Below, one piece after another: positions 7,655-14,387 of a stretch of 16,776 nt of DNA. The number at the start of each line of letters is the position of its first letter. Positions within the stretch are counted from its first letter, which is position 1. The stretch covers positions 1-16,776 of the forward strand of contig JAGWVO010000029.1 in assembly GCA_018970845.1 (NCBI GenBank), read 5' to 3'. Source of the DNA: Planctomycetota bacterium. Its GTDB lineage: Bacteria > Planctomycetota > Planctomycetia > Gemmatales > Gemmataceae. A program made the translations under genes and the position numbers. The notes beneath the pieces were generated by a model. That model saw only the letters and a program-made list of their open reading frames with translations. It did no database searches and was not told the DNA's origin.

Positions 7655-8329
7655 ATGACTAGCCGCCTGTTTCCGGTTTTGATCGCCTTCCTGCTCGCCT
7701 TGTGCGCGACGGCCTATTCCCAGGGAGGCGGCTTCAAGCCGCTGTTCGATGGCAAATCCCTTACCGGCTTCACCGTCAGGTCGGGAAAAGCTACCTACAA
7801 GGTGGAGGATGGCGTCATTGTCGGCACCACGGCCGAGGGCAGCGGCAACACTTTCCTCACCACCGACAGGGAATACTCCGACTTCGAGCTGACCTTCGAG
7901 GTGAAGGTGGATGACGCGCTCAACAGCGGCGTCCAGATCCGCAGCCATGTGGCGCCCGAGAACGGCTTCCAACCCAAGCTCGGAGGCAAGCTGCCCAAGG
8001 ACAGGCTCTATGGGCCTCAGGTGGAAATCTCCACCGACGGCATGGCCGGAAGGATTTATGACGAGGCCCGCCGCGGCCGCTGGCTCGACACCAAGGGACC
8101 CACGCCGGAAACCAAAATGGCCTTCAAGAAAGGCGAATGGAACCAGTACCGCGTGCTCGCCGAAGGCGACCGGATCCAGACCTGGGTGAACGGCGTCCCG
8201 GTCGCCGACACCCGCGACGGGGAGGACGCCAAGGGGCACATCGGGCTTCAGGTGCACGGGATCGCCCGGGGCGCCGGGCCGTTCCAGGTGCGCTGGCGCA
8301 ATCTCATGATCCGAGAAACGGGCCGCTAA
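7655..8329 (+). CDS. Secreted DUF1080 (3-keto-disaccharide hydrolase domain) protein, second copy
   Basis: A 224-aa exported paralogue of the protein at 1864-2550. The signal peptide MTSRLFPVLIAFLLALCATAYS is followed by the full domain: FKPLFDGKSLTGF, YSDFELTFEVKV, LNSGVQIRSH, GPQVEIS, IYDEARRGRWL, GEWNQYRVLAEG, QTWVNGVPVADT and GHIGLQVHG. It is clearly diverged from the other copy, so the two are old paralogues rather than a recent duplication. GGAGAAG upstream of the ATG serves as ribosome binding site. It follows the Tat protein gene closely, and a strong hairpin (8368-8385) lies after its stop codon. The fold suggests action on, or binding to, sugars outside the cytoplasm. Confidence 0.9.
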   Translation: MTSRLFPVLIAFLLALCATAYSQGGGFKPLFDGKSLTGFTVRSGKATYKVEDGVIVGTTAEGSGNTFLTTDREYSDFELTFEVKVDDALNSGVQIRSHVAPENGFQPKLGGKLPKDRLYGPQVEISTDGMAGRIYDEARRGRWLDTKGPTPETKMAFKKGEWNQYRVLAEGDRIQTWVNGVPVADTRDGEDAKGHIGLQVHGIARGAGPFQVRWRNLMIRETGR

Positions 8330-8367
8330 TCGGCGGACAACCAGACCCTCCTCCCGGGGAGCTTGAA

Positions 8368-8385
8368 GCGGGCCAAATGGCCCGC
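8368..8385 (+). terminator. GC hairpin after the second DUF1080 gene
   Basis: GCGGGCC-AAAT-GGCCCGC is a perfect 7-bp stem with a 4-nt loop, 38 nt after the stop codon. The following sequence has only a short T-run (TGTTTTG) some 10 nt on, so it may terminate weakly or protect the 3' end of the mRNA. Confidence 0.5.
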
Positions 8386-8440
8386 GCGTCAACTGTTTTG
8401 AACGATTCCACCAAACCAACCAGCAGGAGCGATTGATCCC

Positions 8441-8863
8441 ATGAACAGCGAAGCCATCATCAGGGCCATCGGCGAGGCGAGGACAGCGGAACCGGCCCGA
8501 TACCCCTCCATCGGGATCGACATCGACGGATGCGTCGATGAATTCCCCGAATTCTTCCGCGTTCTCGCCAGCCATTGGCCAGGCAAGGTTTATGTGATCA
8601 GCTTCCGGGATGACAGGGCAAGGGCCGAGGCGTTCCTGGCCAAGTTCGGGGTGCGCTGCTGCGAACTCATCCTGGTGAACTCGTTCGCCGAGAAGGCCGC
8701 GGTGATCGCCCGCGAAGGGATCACGGTCTTCTTCGACGACCAGCCGGAAGTTCTCAAGACCATCGCCCCGGCATGCGGGGTAATGCTGGTGCGAAACGAG
8801 GGGAACTTTGATTTCGATGATCGCAAGTGGATGCTTTCCGATAGCACTGGCAAGCTAGTTTGA
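8441..8863 (+). CDS. HAD-like hydrolase, short form (140 aa)
   Basis: Probable phosphatase-type protein of the haloacid dehalogenase superfamily without a cap domain. Motif I is in IGIDIDGCVDE (Asp27 and Asp29), motif II is Ser54 in YVISFRDD, motif III is probably Lys85 in SFAEKAAVI, and motif IV is the acidic pair Asp99-Asp100 in VFFDDQPEVL. All four are in the right order and spacing. No signal peptide is present, so it should be cytoplasmic; the substrate is unknown. AGGAG lies 11 nt upstream of the ATG. It stands between the GC hairpin at 8368 and the tandem repeat array that begins 35 nt after its stop codon. Confidence 0.8.
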   Translation: MNSEAIIRAIGEARTAEPARYPSIGIDIDGCVDEFPEFFRVLASHWPGKVYVISFRDDRARAEAFLAKFGVRCCELILVNSFAEKAAVIAREGITVFFDDQPEVLKTIAPACGVMLVRNEGNFDFDDRKWMLSDSTGKLV

Positions 8864-9333
8864 TATTTCCTGGCCCCTTGCCTTTTGCTGCCCCATCCGC
8901 TGAATTCGACCCAAAACAGGCGAAAACAGCGGGTGGGACTGATCAGCGCCAAAATATTTTTGGCAAGCCACTGAATCTTGTCCCCCCACGATCGAATGAG
9001 TTGTGTGGGACCGATCGCGGCAAGATTTTTTTCACCGCCGCTGAATCCGGACCCGCAGCCTGCGAATAAGTGGTGAGGGACAGATGGCGGAAAGATTTTT
9101 TCGCCGCCGCTGAACCGGACCCAATCCGAGAAGAATAAGGTGTGTGGTTTGCCTGAGAATGGCCGGCCGCCAACCTGGAGGAAGCAGAAGATGCCGCCCT
9201 TGACGCCCTAAACGCATACCCCGCCGCGCCTGACGACTTCCCTGGCGGATGCACGCCCGGGAAGCGTCCGCCCGACGAGCCAAGGCATGGTGCCGCGGCC
9301 GTTTGGCGGATTGGCGTTGTGGGGATAATTGAC
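8864..9333. other. Gap between HAD-like gene and HTH-like gene
   Basis: No proven gene. Positions 8898-9150 hold a structured tandem repeat array (listed separately). From 9154 on, an open frame without an ATG (about 9154-9333) runs in phase into the gene at 9334; it encodes an acidic Ala-rich stretch (NLEEAEDAALDALNAYPAAP). It could be the decayed 5' part of that gene or a chance frame. No promoter can be assigned. Confidence 0.5.
8898..9150 (+). repeat. About 3.6 tandem copies of a ~70-bp degenerate, hairpin-forming repeat
   Basis: Copies start at 8898, 8969, 9039 and 9108, giving periods of 71, 70 and 69 nt; the last is partial. Each begins CRCTGAA, most continue with a GGACCC- or GACCC-like element, then GAATAAG or a variant, then a GTGGGAC-like element, and each of the first three ends in an AAGATTTTTT-like run closed by GCCGC or GCAAGC. 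Inside each unit the T-rich part can sit in a hairpin: 8948-8964 is a perfect 7-bp stem (GCCAAAA/TTTTGGC) and 9086-9105 pairs GGCG-GAAA with TTTT-CGCC; the copy between is weaker (GCGG 9017-9020 with CCGC 9035-9038). Sequence differs more than the structure does. Confidence 0.75.
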
Positions 9334-9624
9334 ATGCGTAACACCAGCAAGGTTGCCAAGGCGAAAAACAAGGCGCAGGCCTCTGTCTCGGAAGTCAGGA
9401 CCAATCTCAAGGAAGCCGCCAAGCTGGCGGCGGAACTCCGCCGAAAGTCCAACTGGGAAGCCCTGGGCTTCGCCTCGTTCGACCAGATGATGGCCTGCCA
9501 GGGGATCCGCAATCGCATCTACCTGCTCAGGGATGCGCTGAACAACTCGCCGGCCCAGCCGGCAAACTCCGGCCAGGAGCCGGAGAAGGATTCGGGCGGT
9601 TCGTCCGCCGCCCCCGTTCGTTGA
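9334..9624 (+). CDS. Small HTH-like protein (96 aa)
   Basis: Cytoplasmic protein of unknown function, possibly DNA-binding. Residues ~1-45 form a Lys/Ala-rich helix (KVAKAKNKAQASVSEVRTNL). Residues ~47-75 (SNWEALGFASFDQMMACQGI and RNRIYLLRDAL) resemble the short 'W-x-x-LG(Y/F)-x-S(F)-x ... G(I/V)-x-x-x-x-x-(Y)-x-L' helix-turn-helix motif seen in many phage- and plasmid-like regulators. The rest is a Pro/Ser-rich tail. The ATG at 9334 is preferred to the GTG at 9319 because a GGGG element sits ~10 nt before it; support is modest. The gene ends 41 nt before the sigma-like gene at 9666. It shares the W-x-x-LG...GI pattern with the protein at 10458. Confidence 0.6.
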   Translation: MRNTSKVAKAKNKAQASVSEVRTNLKEAAKLAAELRRKSNWEALGFASFDQMMACQGIRNRIYLLRDALNNSPAQPANSGQEPEKDSGGSSAAPVR

Positions 9625-9665
9625 AGAAGTTTTGGAATTCACCCCCATTGGAAAGGAGCGACACC

Positions 9666-10343
9666 ATGAGCCGGAACCAGCAAAGGATGAAGGCCGCCCA
9701 GAAGGTGGCCATCGAGTACCGTGCCGCCAAGATGGCGGGCGAACCGCACGAGGAACTGGCTGACCAGTTGGCGCTCATGATCGCCGCTGACGGCATGGAT
9801 TCCTTTTCCCCCATCACCAGCATGTGCATGGCGCTGGTGATGAACGAGAACAAGCAATCCCAGTGGGGCGATTCATGGAATTTGGCAAGCGAATTGTCCT
9901 GCAGGCTCATGGACAAGTTCCTCAGGCGTCCCGAATCCTGGGATCCCGAAAAGGCGACGCTGCACACCTGGTTCCGAAGGCACATGAATTGGGGCTGGCG
10001 CAGCATCAAGCGGCGTGAATACAAGACACTTTCCAAGAAAGTGCACGGGAAGATGGACGAGGAATCGGGGGAATGGACCAACCCCGTGGAACTGGCGGCG
10101 GGCAAGTCCGACAAGGGCGAGGCTTGGGAATCGCAGAAGAAGGCAACGGTGAAGGAGTTCGTGGAAACCCAACTTCCGGACAACCTTCGGATCGTGGCGC
10201 TCAACTGCTGGTTCAACACCGAGGATCCCAAGCAGCAGAAGGAGATCGCTCATGAGCATGGCGTGGCGGAGGGAACCGTGGCGCTGTGGAAGAAAAAGGC
10301 GGGCGAGGCGATCACCGAATTCGTGCTTGAAATGGGCTGGTGA
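9666..10343 (+). CDS. Sigma-70-like protein (225 aa), second in window
   Basis: Probable sigma factor-like transcription regulator. Residues ~73-117 resemble region 2 (LASELSCRLMDKFLRRPESW, then DPEKATLHTWFRRHMNWGWR, IKRRE), matching the 'DP-x-K-x-x-x-x-T-W ... RR' core of ECF-type factors. Residues ~170-216 match region 4: LPDNLRIVALNCWF, then KEIAHEHGVAEGTVALWKKK, a good helix-turn-helix with the 'EIA..xGV.EGTV' signature. GAAAGGAG lies 7 nt before the ATG at 9666, which excludes the earlier TTG at 9621. It shares general layout and the DP-x-KA-x-L core with the protein at 1150, so the two may be distant relatives. No anti-sigma factor is visible next to it; its neighbours are two small W-x-x-LG proteins. 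Confidence 0.7.
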   Translation: MSRNQQRMKAAQKVAIEYRAAKMAGEPHEELADQLALMIAADGMDSFSPITSMCMALVMNENKQSQWGDSWNLASELSCRLMDKFLRRPESWDPEKATLHTWFRRHMNWGWRSIKRREYKTLSKKVHGKMDEESGEWTNPVELAAGKSDKGEAWESQKKATVKEFVETQLPDNLRIVALNCWFNTEDPKQQKEIAHEHGVAEGTVALWKKKAGEAITEFVLEMGW

Positions 10344-10348
10344 GAAAG

Positions 10349-10372
10349 CCGGCCGTGCCGATGAACGGCCGG
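10349..10372 (+). terminator. GC hairpin after the second sigma-like gene
   Basis: CCGGCCGT and ACGGCCGG are exact reverse complements around an 8-nt loop, starting 5 nt after the stop codon. No T-run follows, so it may be a partial terminator or a 3'-end stabiliser between the sigma-like gene and the small gene at 10458. Confidence 0.45.
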
Positions 10373-10457
10373 AAGTGTTGGACGAATGAAGTTGGCTGGC
10401 ACGATCATCCCGGCGCGTGGCCGGGGTGACGGCCGGCGGGAACCCGGAGGAAAATGG

Positions 10458-10661
10458 ATGAGCAACTGCAACAGTGAAGGCAACAGGGCCAGGGCCTCGA
10501 TCGCCCTGCGCAAACTCCTCAACTCGATCGAGAACGCCACCAAGGCGATCCAGACCATCGACAAGCATGAGTCTTGGTCGCGGCTCGGCGTGACCCGGGA
10601 GGAACTCCTCAGGCAGGAGGGGATCGAGTCGCTCTTCGAGGAACTCCGCAAGGCCGTCTGA
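10458..10661 (+). CDS. Small protein resembling the 9334 product (67 aa)
   Basis: Short cytoplasmic protein of unknown function. GGAGG (10446-10450) lies 7 nt before the ATG, which decides the start. After a helical N-terminus (RASIALRKLLNSIENATKAI), the C-terminal half reads ESWSRLGVTREELLRQEGIE then LFEELRKAV. This has the same order of Trp, Leu-Gly, Gly-Ile and a final Leu-rich helix as the protein at 9334 (NWEALGF...QGI...LLRDAL). The two flank the sigma-like gene, which suggests a small set of proteins that act together. It could be a chance resemblance of helical proteins. Confidence 0.6.
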   Translation: MSNCNSEGNRARASIALRKLLNSIENATKAIQTIDKHESWSRLGVTREELLRQEGIESLFEELRKAV

Positions 10662-10763
10662 CGGACGGGCGCCGGTGGGTCCAGAAGGGGGATCCAAGGC
10701 ACCGGGGGATTGGCGCGGCGGTACCGGGCGTGCAAAATGGATGCTCATTCCGGGGCCGCCGCC

Positions 10764-13658
10764 ATGATCCGTTTTGTCACCCTTGCTGGCATCTTTCTCG
10801 GCTGCGCGTTGGCAAAGGCCGACGACTTTCCCGCGCCCAGGAACACCGAGCCGTTGGGCAAGGCGCCTCCGCTGGCGCCCGAAGCCGCGGCCAAGGCCAT
10901 CGGGCTTCCCCAAGGTTTCAGCATCAGTGTCTTTGCCGCCGAACCGCGCGTGCAAAACCCCATCGGCATCGCCTGGGACGCCCGCGGCCGCATGTGGGTG
11001 GCCGAGAACTACACCTACGCCGAATCGCCGCTGCGCTTCGACCTCTCCCACCGCGACAGGGTGGTGATCCTCGAGGATGCCGACAACGACGGCGTGGCCG
11101 AAAAGCGCTCGGTTTTCACCGACCAGGTCCAGATGCTCACGAGCGTGGAGGTGGGCCAGGGCGGCGTTTGGCTGATGTGCCCGCCACGCTTGCTGTTCAT
11201 CCCCGACCGCGATGGCGACGACCGGCCCGATGGCCCGCCCCAGACCGTGCTCGACGGCTTCGAGGTCGGAAAGGCCAGTTCCCACAACTTCGCCAACGGA
11301 CTGCGCTGGGGGCCCGACGGATGGCTCTACGGACGCTGCGGGCATTCCTGCCCCGGCAAGCTTGGGGTGCCCGGAACCCCCGAACACCTGCGCGTGCCCA
11401 TCCGCGGCGGCATCTGGCGGTATCACCCCGGCCGCAAGGTCGTGGAGGTGCTCACCCACGGCACAACCAACCCCTGGGGCCACGACTGGGACGCCAACGG
11501 CGAGCTTTTCTTCGTCAACACCGTCAATGGCCATCTCTGGCATCTCATGCCGGGCGCCCACCTGAGGGAGCCTTCGGGAGTGAGCCAGAATCCCGGCGTG
11601 TACCAGCGCCTCGACACCATCGCCGACCATTACCACTTCGACACCAGGGGCGGCTGGCAAAACAGCCGTGACGGCAAGGCCAACGACCTGGGCGGCGGGC
11701 ACGCCCACTGCGGCGCGATGATCTACCAGGGGAGGAATTGGCCCGCGGCGTTCAGCGGCAAGCTGCTGACCCTCAACCTGCATGGCCGCCGCGCCAATGT
11801 GGAACGGCTGGAACGCTCGGGAGCGGGCTTCGCCGGCCGGCATGAACCCGACATCTTGGTGAGCGCCGATCCCTGGTTCCGAGGCATGGAAATCACCGAG
11901 GGGCCCGATGGCGGAGTCTTCGTGGTGGACTGGAGCGATGCCGGGGAATGCCACGAGAACACAGGCGTTCATCGCACCAGCGGCCGCATCTACAAGGTGA
12001 CCCATGGCAAGCCGGGCAAGCCGGCTCTGCCGATGGTCACGCCCCGCTGCGCCGCCGGAACGGGCCGCCTGCCGGCCCTGTGGGCCGATTACCGCGCCGG
12101 GAAACTGGCCCCCGGGGCGTTGCGCGCCCTGCTGGACGACCCCGACGAGAAGGTGCGCGCCTGGGGCATCCGCCTGATCACCGACTTCTGGCCCCTCGAC
12201 ACGCTCATGGGGCCGCTTCCGGAAGCGCGCCACCCGTCGGACCCCGAGGCGTTGGCCGCGTTCACCCGCATGGCCAGGACCGATCCGGGCGGCCTCGTGC
12301 GGCTGGCCCTGGCCAGCGTGATCCAGCGTTTGCCTGTCGACCAGCGGGCCCCTCTGGCCACGGCGCTGGTGGCGCGCGCGGAGGATGCCGGCGACCACAA
12401 CCTGCCGCTGTTGGTCTGGTTCGGCCTCATTCCCGTGGGCGACCGCGCGCCGGGAGACCTGGCCAAGGTGGGTCTGGCGTGCCGGTGGCCCGATACCATG
12501 GCCATGCTTTCAAGGCACCTGGCCGTGAAGTCGGCGAAGGATCCTTCGGGCCTCGGCCTTTTGCTGGCGGGCGCCGCCGACCTGCCGGCCGACATCCAGC
12601 AGGCGATGCTCGCCGGCATGCGCGAGGGGTTCCAGGGATGGCGCAAGGCGCCCAAGCCGGCCGCGTGGGATGCCTACGCCTCCACCGGGGTGCCGCGGGC
12701 CAACCCCGAGATCATCCGCGAACTCAACACGCTGTTCGGCGACGGCCGGGCCATGGCCGAGGTGGGCGCCCTCGTGCTCAACGGCAAGGCCGACCCCAGG
12801 GTTCGCAACCAGGCCCTGCAAACGCTCATCGATGCCAAGGCGCCCGACCTGCGTTCCCTGTGCGAGAAGGTGCTGGAGCAACGCGACCTCAGCGCCACCG
12901 CCGCGCGCGGCCTGACGGGTTTCGACGATCCGGCCGTGGCCCGTCGGCTGGCCCAGTCGTACCGGCGTTTCCATCCCTACGACAGGCCGGCGATCCTTGA
13001 GGCCCTGGTCTCGCGACCCTCGTTCGCCCGCGAACTGCTCGCCAACCTCGGGCCCGGAAAGATTCCGCGAGAGGATGTGGGCGCCTACCATGTGCGGCAG
13101 ATCCGCTCGCTGGGGGACCCGCGCCTGGACACGATGGTTTCGCAGGCGTGGGGCGAACTGCGCGACACCCCCGCCGACCGACGCAAGTTGATGGCCGAGT
13201 GGAAGGCCAGGTTGCCGGCGGACACGCTGGCCAAGGCCGACCTGTCAGCCGGCAGGGCGCTCTACCAGAAGGCGTGCGCCTCGTGCCATGTGCTGTATGG
13301 CGAGGGACAGAAGGTGGGGCCCGACCTCACGGGATCGGGCCGCTCGAACATCGACTACCTGCTCGAGAACATCATCGACCCGGCCGCGGCGGTTCCCGCG
13401 GAATTCCGCATGACCGCGCTGGCCCTCAAGGATGGCCGACTGCTGACGGGGTTGGTGATGGCGCGCAACAACGAGACGCTGACGCTGCGAACGCCAACGG
13501 AAACGCGGGCGGTGGCGCTGGCCGATATCGAGGAGACCAAGGCTTCGCCGCTGTCGCTGATGCCCGACGGCCTTTTGCAGACGCTGTCGGAGGCGCAGGT
13601 ACGCGACCTGTTCGCCTACCTGATGCACCAGGGGCAAGTGCCGCTGCCTCAGCCCTGA
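10764..13658 (+). CDS. PVC-type dehydrogenase-like / HEAT / cytochrome c fusion (964 aa)
   Basis: Exported multidomain protein of the 'Pirellula/Verrucomicrobium' type (TIGR02604 plus TIGR02603 families). A signal peptide (MIRFVTLAGIFLGCALAKA) is followed by a beta-propeller, about residues 50-410, opening with FSISVFAAEPRVQNPIGIAW and WVAENYTYAESP; it resembles PQQ/sugar dehydrogenase propellers. Residues ~420-815 are an Ala/Leu-rich helical part consistent with HEAT-like repeats. The C-terminus is a c-type heme domain: CASCH at 838-842 and a following VGPDLTGSGR. These proteins are thought to take part in electron transfer during oxidation of extracellular carbon compounds; the substrate here is unknown. 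The start at 10764 is chosen for the signal peptide, as no strong ribosome binding site is visible; 10737 is possible. The stop codon overlaps the convergent gene at 13649. Confidence 0.9.
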   Translation: MIRFVTLAGIFLGCALAKADDFPAPRNTEPLGKAPPLAPEAAAKAIGLPQGFSISVFAAEPRVQNPIGIAWDARGRMWVAENYTYAESPLRFDLSHRDRVVILEDADNDGVAEKRSVFTDQVQMLTSVEVGQGGVWLMCPPRLLFIPDRDGDDRPDGPPQTVLDGFEVGKASSHNFANGLRWGPDGWLYGRCGHSCPGKLGVPGTPEHLRVPIRGGIWRYHPGRKVVEVLTHGTTNPWGHDWDANGELFFVNTVNGHLWHLMPGAHLREPSGVSQNPGVYQRLDTIADHYHFDTRGGWQNSRDGKANDLGGGHAHCGAMIYQGRNWPAAFSGKLLTLNLHGRRANVERLERSGAGFAGRHEPDILVSADPWFRGMEITEGPDGGVFVVDWSDAGECHENTGVHRTSGRIYKVTHGKPGKPALPMVTPRCAAGTGRLPALWADYRAGKLAPGALRALLDDPDEKVRAWGIRLITDFWPLDTLMGPLPEARHPSDPEALAAFTRMARTDPGGLVRLALASVIQRLPVDQRAPLATALVARAEDAGDHNLPLLVWFGLIPVGDRAPGDLAKVGLACRWPDTMAMLSRHLAVKSAKDPSGLGLLLAGAADLPADIQQAMLAGMREGFQGWRKAPKPAAWDAYASTGVPRANPEIIRELNTLFGDGRAMAEVGALVLNGKADPRVRNQALQTLIDAKAPDLRSLCEKVLEQRDLSATAARGLTGFDDPAVARRLAQSYRRFHPYDRPAILEALVSRPSFARELLANLGPGKIPREDVGAYHVRQIRSLGDPRLDTMVSQAWGELRDTPADRRKLMAEWKARLPADTLAKADLSAGRALYQKACASCHVLYGEGQKVGPDLTGSGRSNIDYLLENIIDPAAAVPAEFRMTALALKDGRLLTGLVMARNNETLTLRTPTETRAVALADIEETKASPLSLMPDGLLQTLSEAQVRDLFAYLMHQGQVPLPQP

Positions 13659-14041
13659 CGCATGGCCATGGCCAAAAACGACAGATCGAAGGCGAGCAGG
13701 AACGCCCCCTGCAGGATGACGGCCCAGCCGAAGCCGCGCAGAAGCGGCGAGGCGAACCACAGCGACAAAAACAAACCGGACCCGATATAGGCCACATCGA
13801 GGCCGCTGTTGATCGCCAGCACATTCCTGAGGAAGTCGAGGGTGACGGGACCTGTCAGCAGGTTGGCCCAGCCGATGGCCCCGTCGATGAAGGCCCAAAT
13901 GGCGTTCATGAACCAGAAGCCTCTCCACCAATCGGTATCGGCCTTGGGCAGCCAGTAAAGCCCGGCGACGGCGGCCATGAGAACAGCCAGGGCCCAGGCA
14001 ATCAAACCGGTGGTGAGGTAGTGGAGGATTGGTGGTTCCAT
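13649..14041 (-). CDS. Four-helix integral membrane protein, unknown function (130 aa)
   Basis: Hydrophobic protein with four likely membrane helices: LIAWALAVLMAAVAGLYWL, WFMNAIWAFIDGAIGWANLL, VAYIGSGLFLSLWFASPLL and WAVILQGAFLLAFDLSFLA. Polar loops hold conserved-looking Trp, Asn and Asp (KADTDWWRGF, AINSGLDVAY). I cannot name the family. The start MEPPILHYLTTG at 14041 places the first helix normally; the frame is open further up to 14167, but that part overlaps the hsdM remnant and has no membrane or domain pattern. No Shine-Dalgarno is visible. Its last codons overlap the end of the cytochrome c fusion gene by 10 nt, tail to tail, so neither gene can have an ordinary terminator in that gap. 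Confidence 0.75.
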   Translation of the reverse strand: MEPPILHYLTTGLIAWALAVLMAAVAGLYWLPKADTDWWRGFWFMNAIWAFIDGAIGWANLLTGPVTLDFLRNVLAINSGLDVAYIGSGLFLSLWFASPLLRGFGWAVILQGAFLLAFDLSFLAMAMRQG

Positions 14042-14093
14042 GGGGCCATCATAGGCAGCGTGTGCGATTCCCACACTTTCAGAAGGATTATTT

Positions 14094-14387
14094 TTGTGCA
14101 AGATATTCCTCGCCATCGCGGAAAACCACAGGGAACTCATCGTCCTGGTCGGCTCCATCGAATTCACGAATGCAAGGCGCCGCTCGATGGATGTCTTCGG
14201 CAGGGTATTTGAACACTTACTGGCGAAGTCTTCGCCGGCGCCAAAGTCAAGAGTCGGCGGACAGTTTTACCATTCAAGCTGGGTGGTGAAGATACTGACG
14301 CCGCGCCACGGGCGCACGCATGACCTCCGCTCCGGCTCGGGCGGCATGACTCGAGAGAACTTCAAGGGCCCCGGGTATGGAGTCTGA
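14094..14387 (+). pseudogene. hsdM: Remnant of a type I restriction-modification HsdM methylase
   Basis: A scrap of ~95 codons, of which about 76 (14136-14363) match HsdM. It reads LIVLVGSIEF, ARRRSMDVFGRVFEHLLAKS, VGGQFYHSSWVVKIL, then HDLRSGSGGM. Intact HsdM has a stretch of the form LI.L(I/V)G.I, (A)RS.DILGRVYEYFL, GGQFYTP..VV..L and DP..GSGGM in this order, so the match covers the part leading to the AdoMet-binding motif I. Motif I is damaged (DLRS in place of DPxxG), about four residues are missing before it, and the other ~400 residues are absent. The gene is therefore a dead fragment. The RAYT transposase begins 3' of it and overlaps its last codons. No HsdR or HsdS is present in the window. 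Confidence 0.7.

Noticed and set aside
7580..8575. 331-codon minus-strand open frame
   Set aside because: Antisense to the second DUF1080 gene; the DUF1080 motifs leave no doubt about which strand codes.
8898..9150. CRISPR array
   Set aside because: Units follow each other without spacers, differ from one another throughout, and no cas gene is near.
9873..12398. 841-codon open frame on the minus strand
   Set aside because: It lies antisense to the sigma-like, small and cytochrome c fusion genes, which have recognisable domains and ribosome binding sites. Its composition is that of a chance frame in GC-rich DNA.
10574..14212. Plus-strand frames of 365, 350 and 354 codons
   Set aside because: They overlap the cytochrome c fusion gene in other frames and are Arg/Pro/Gly-rich without domains.
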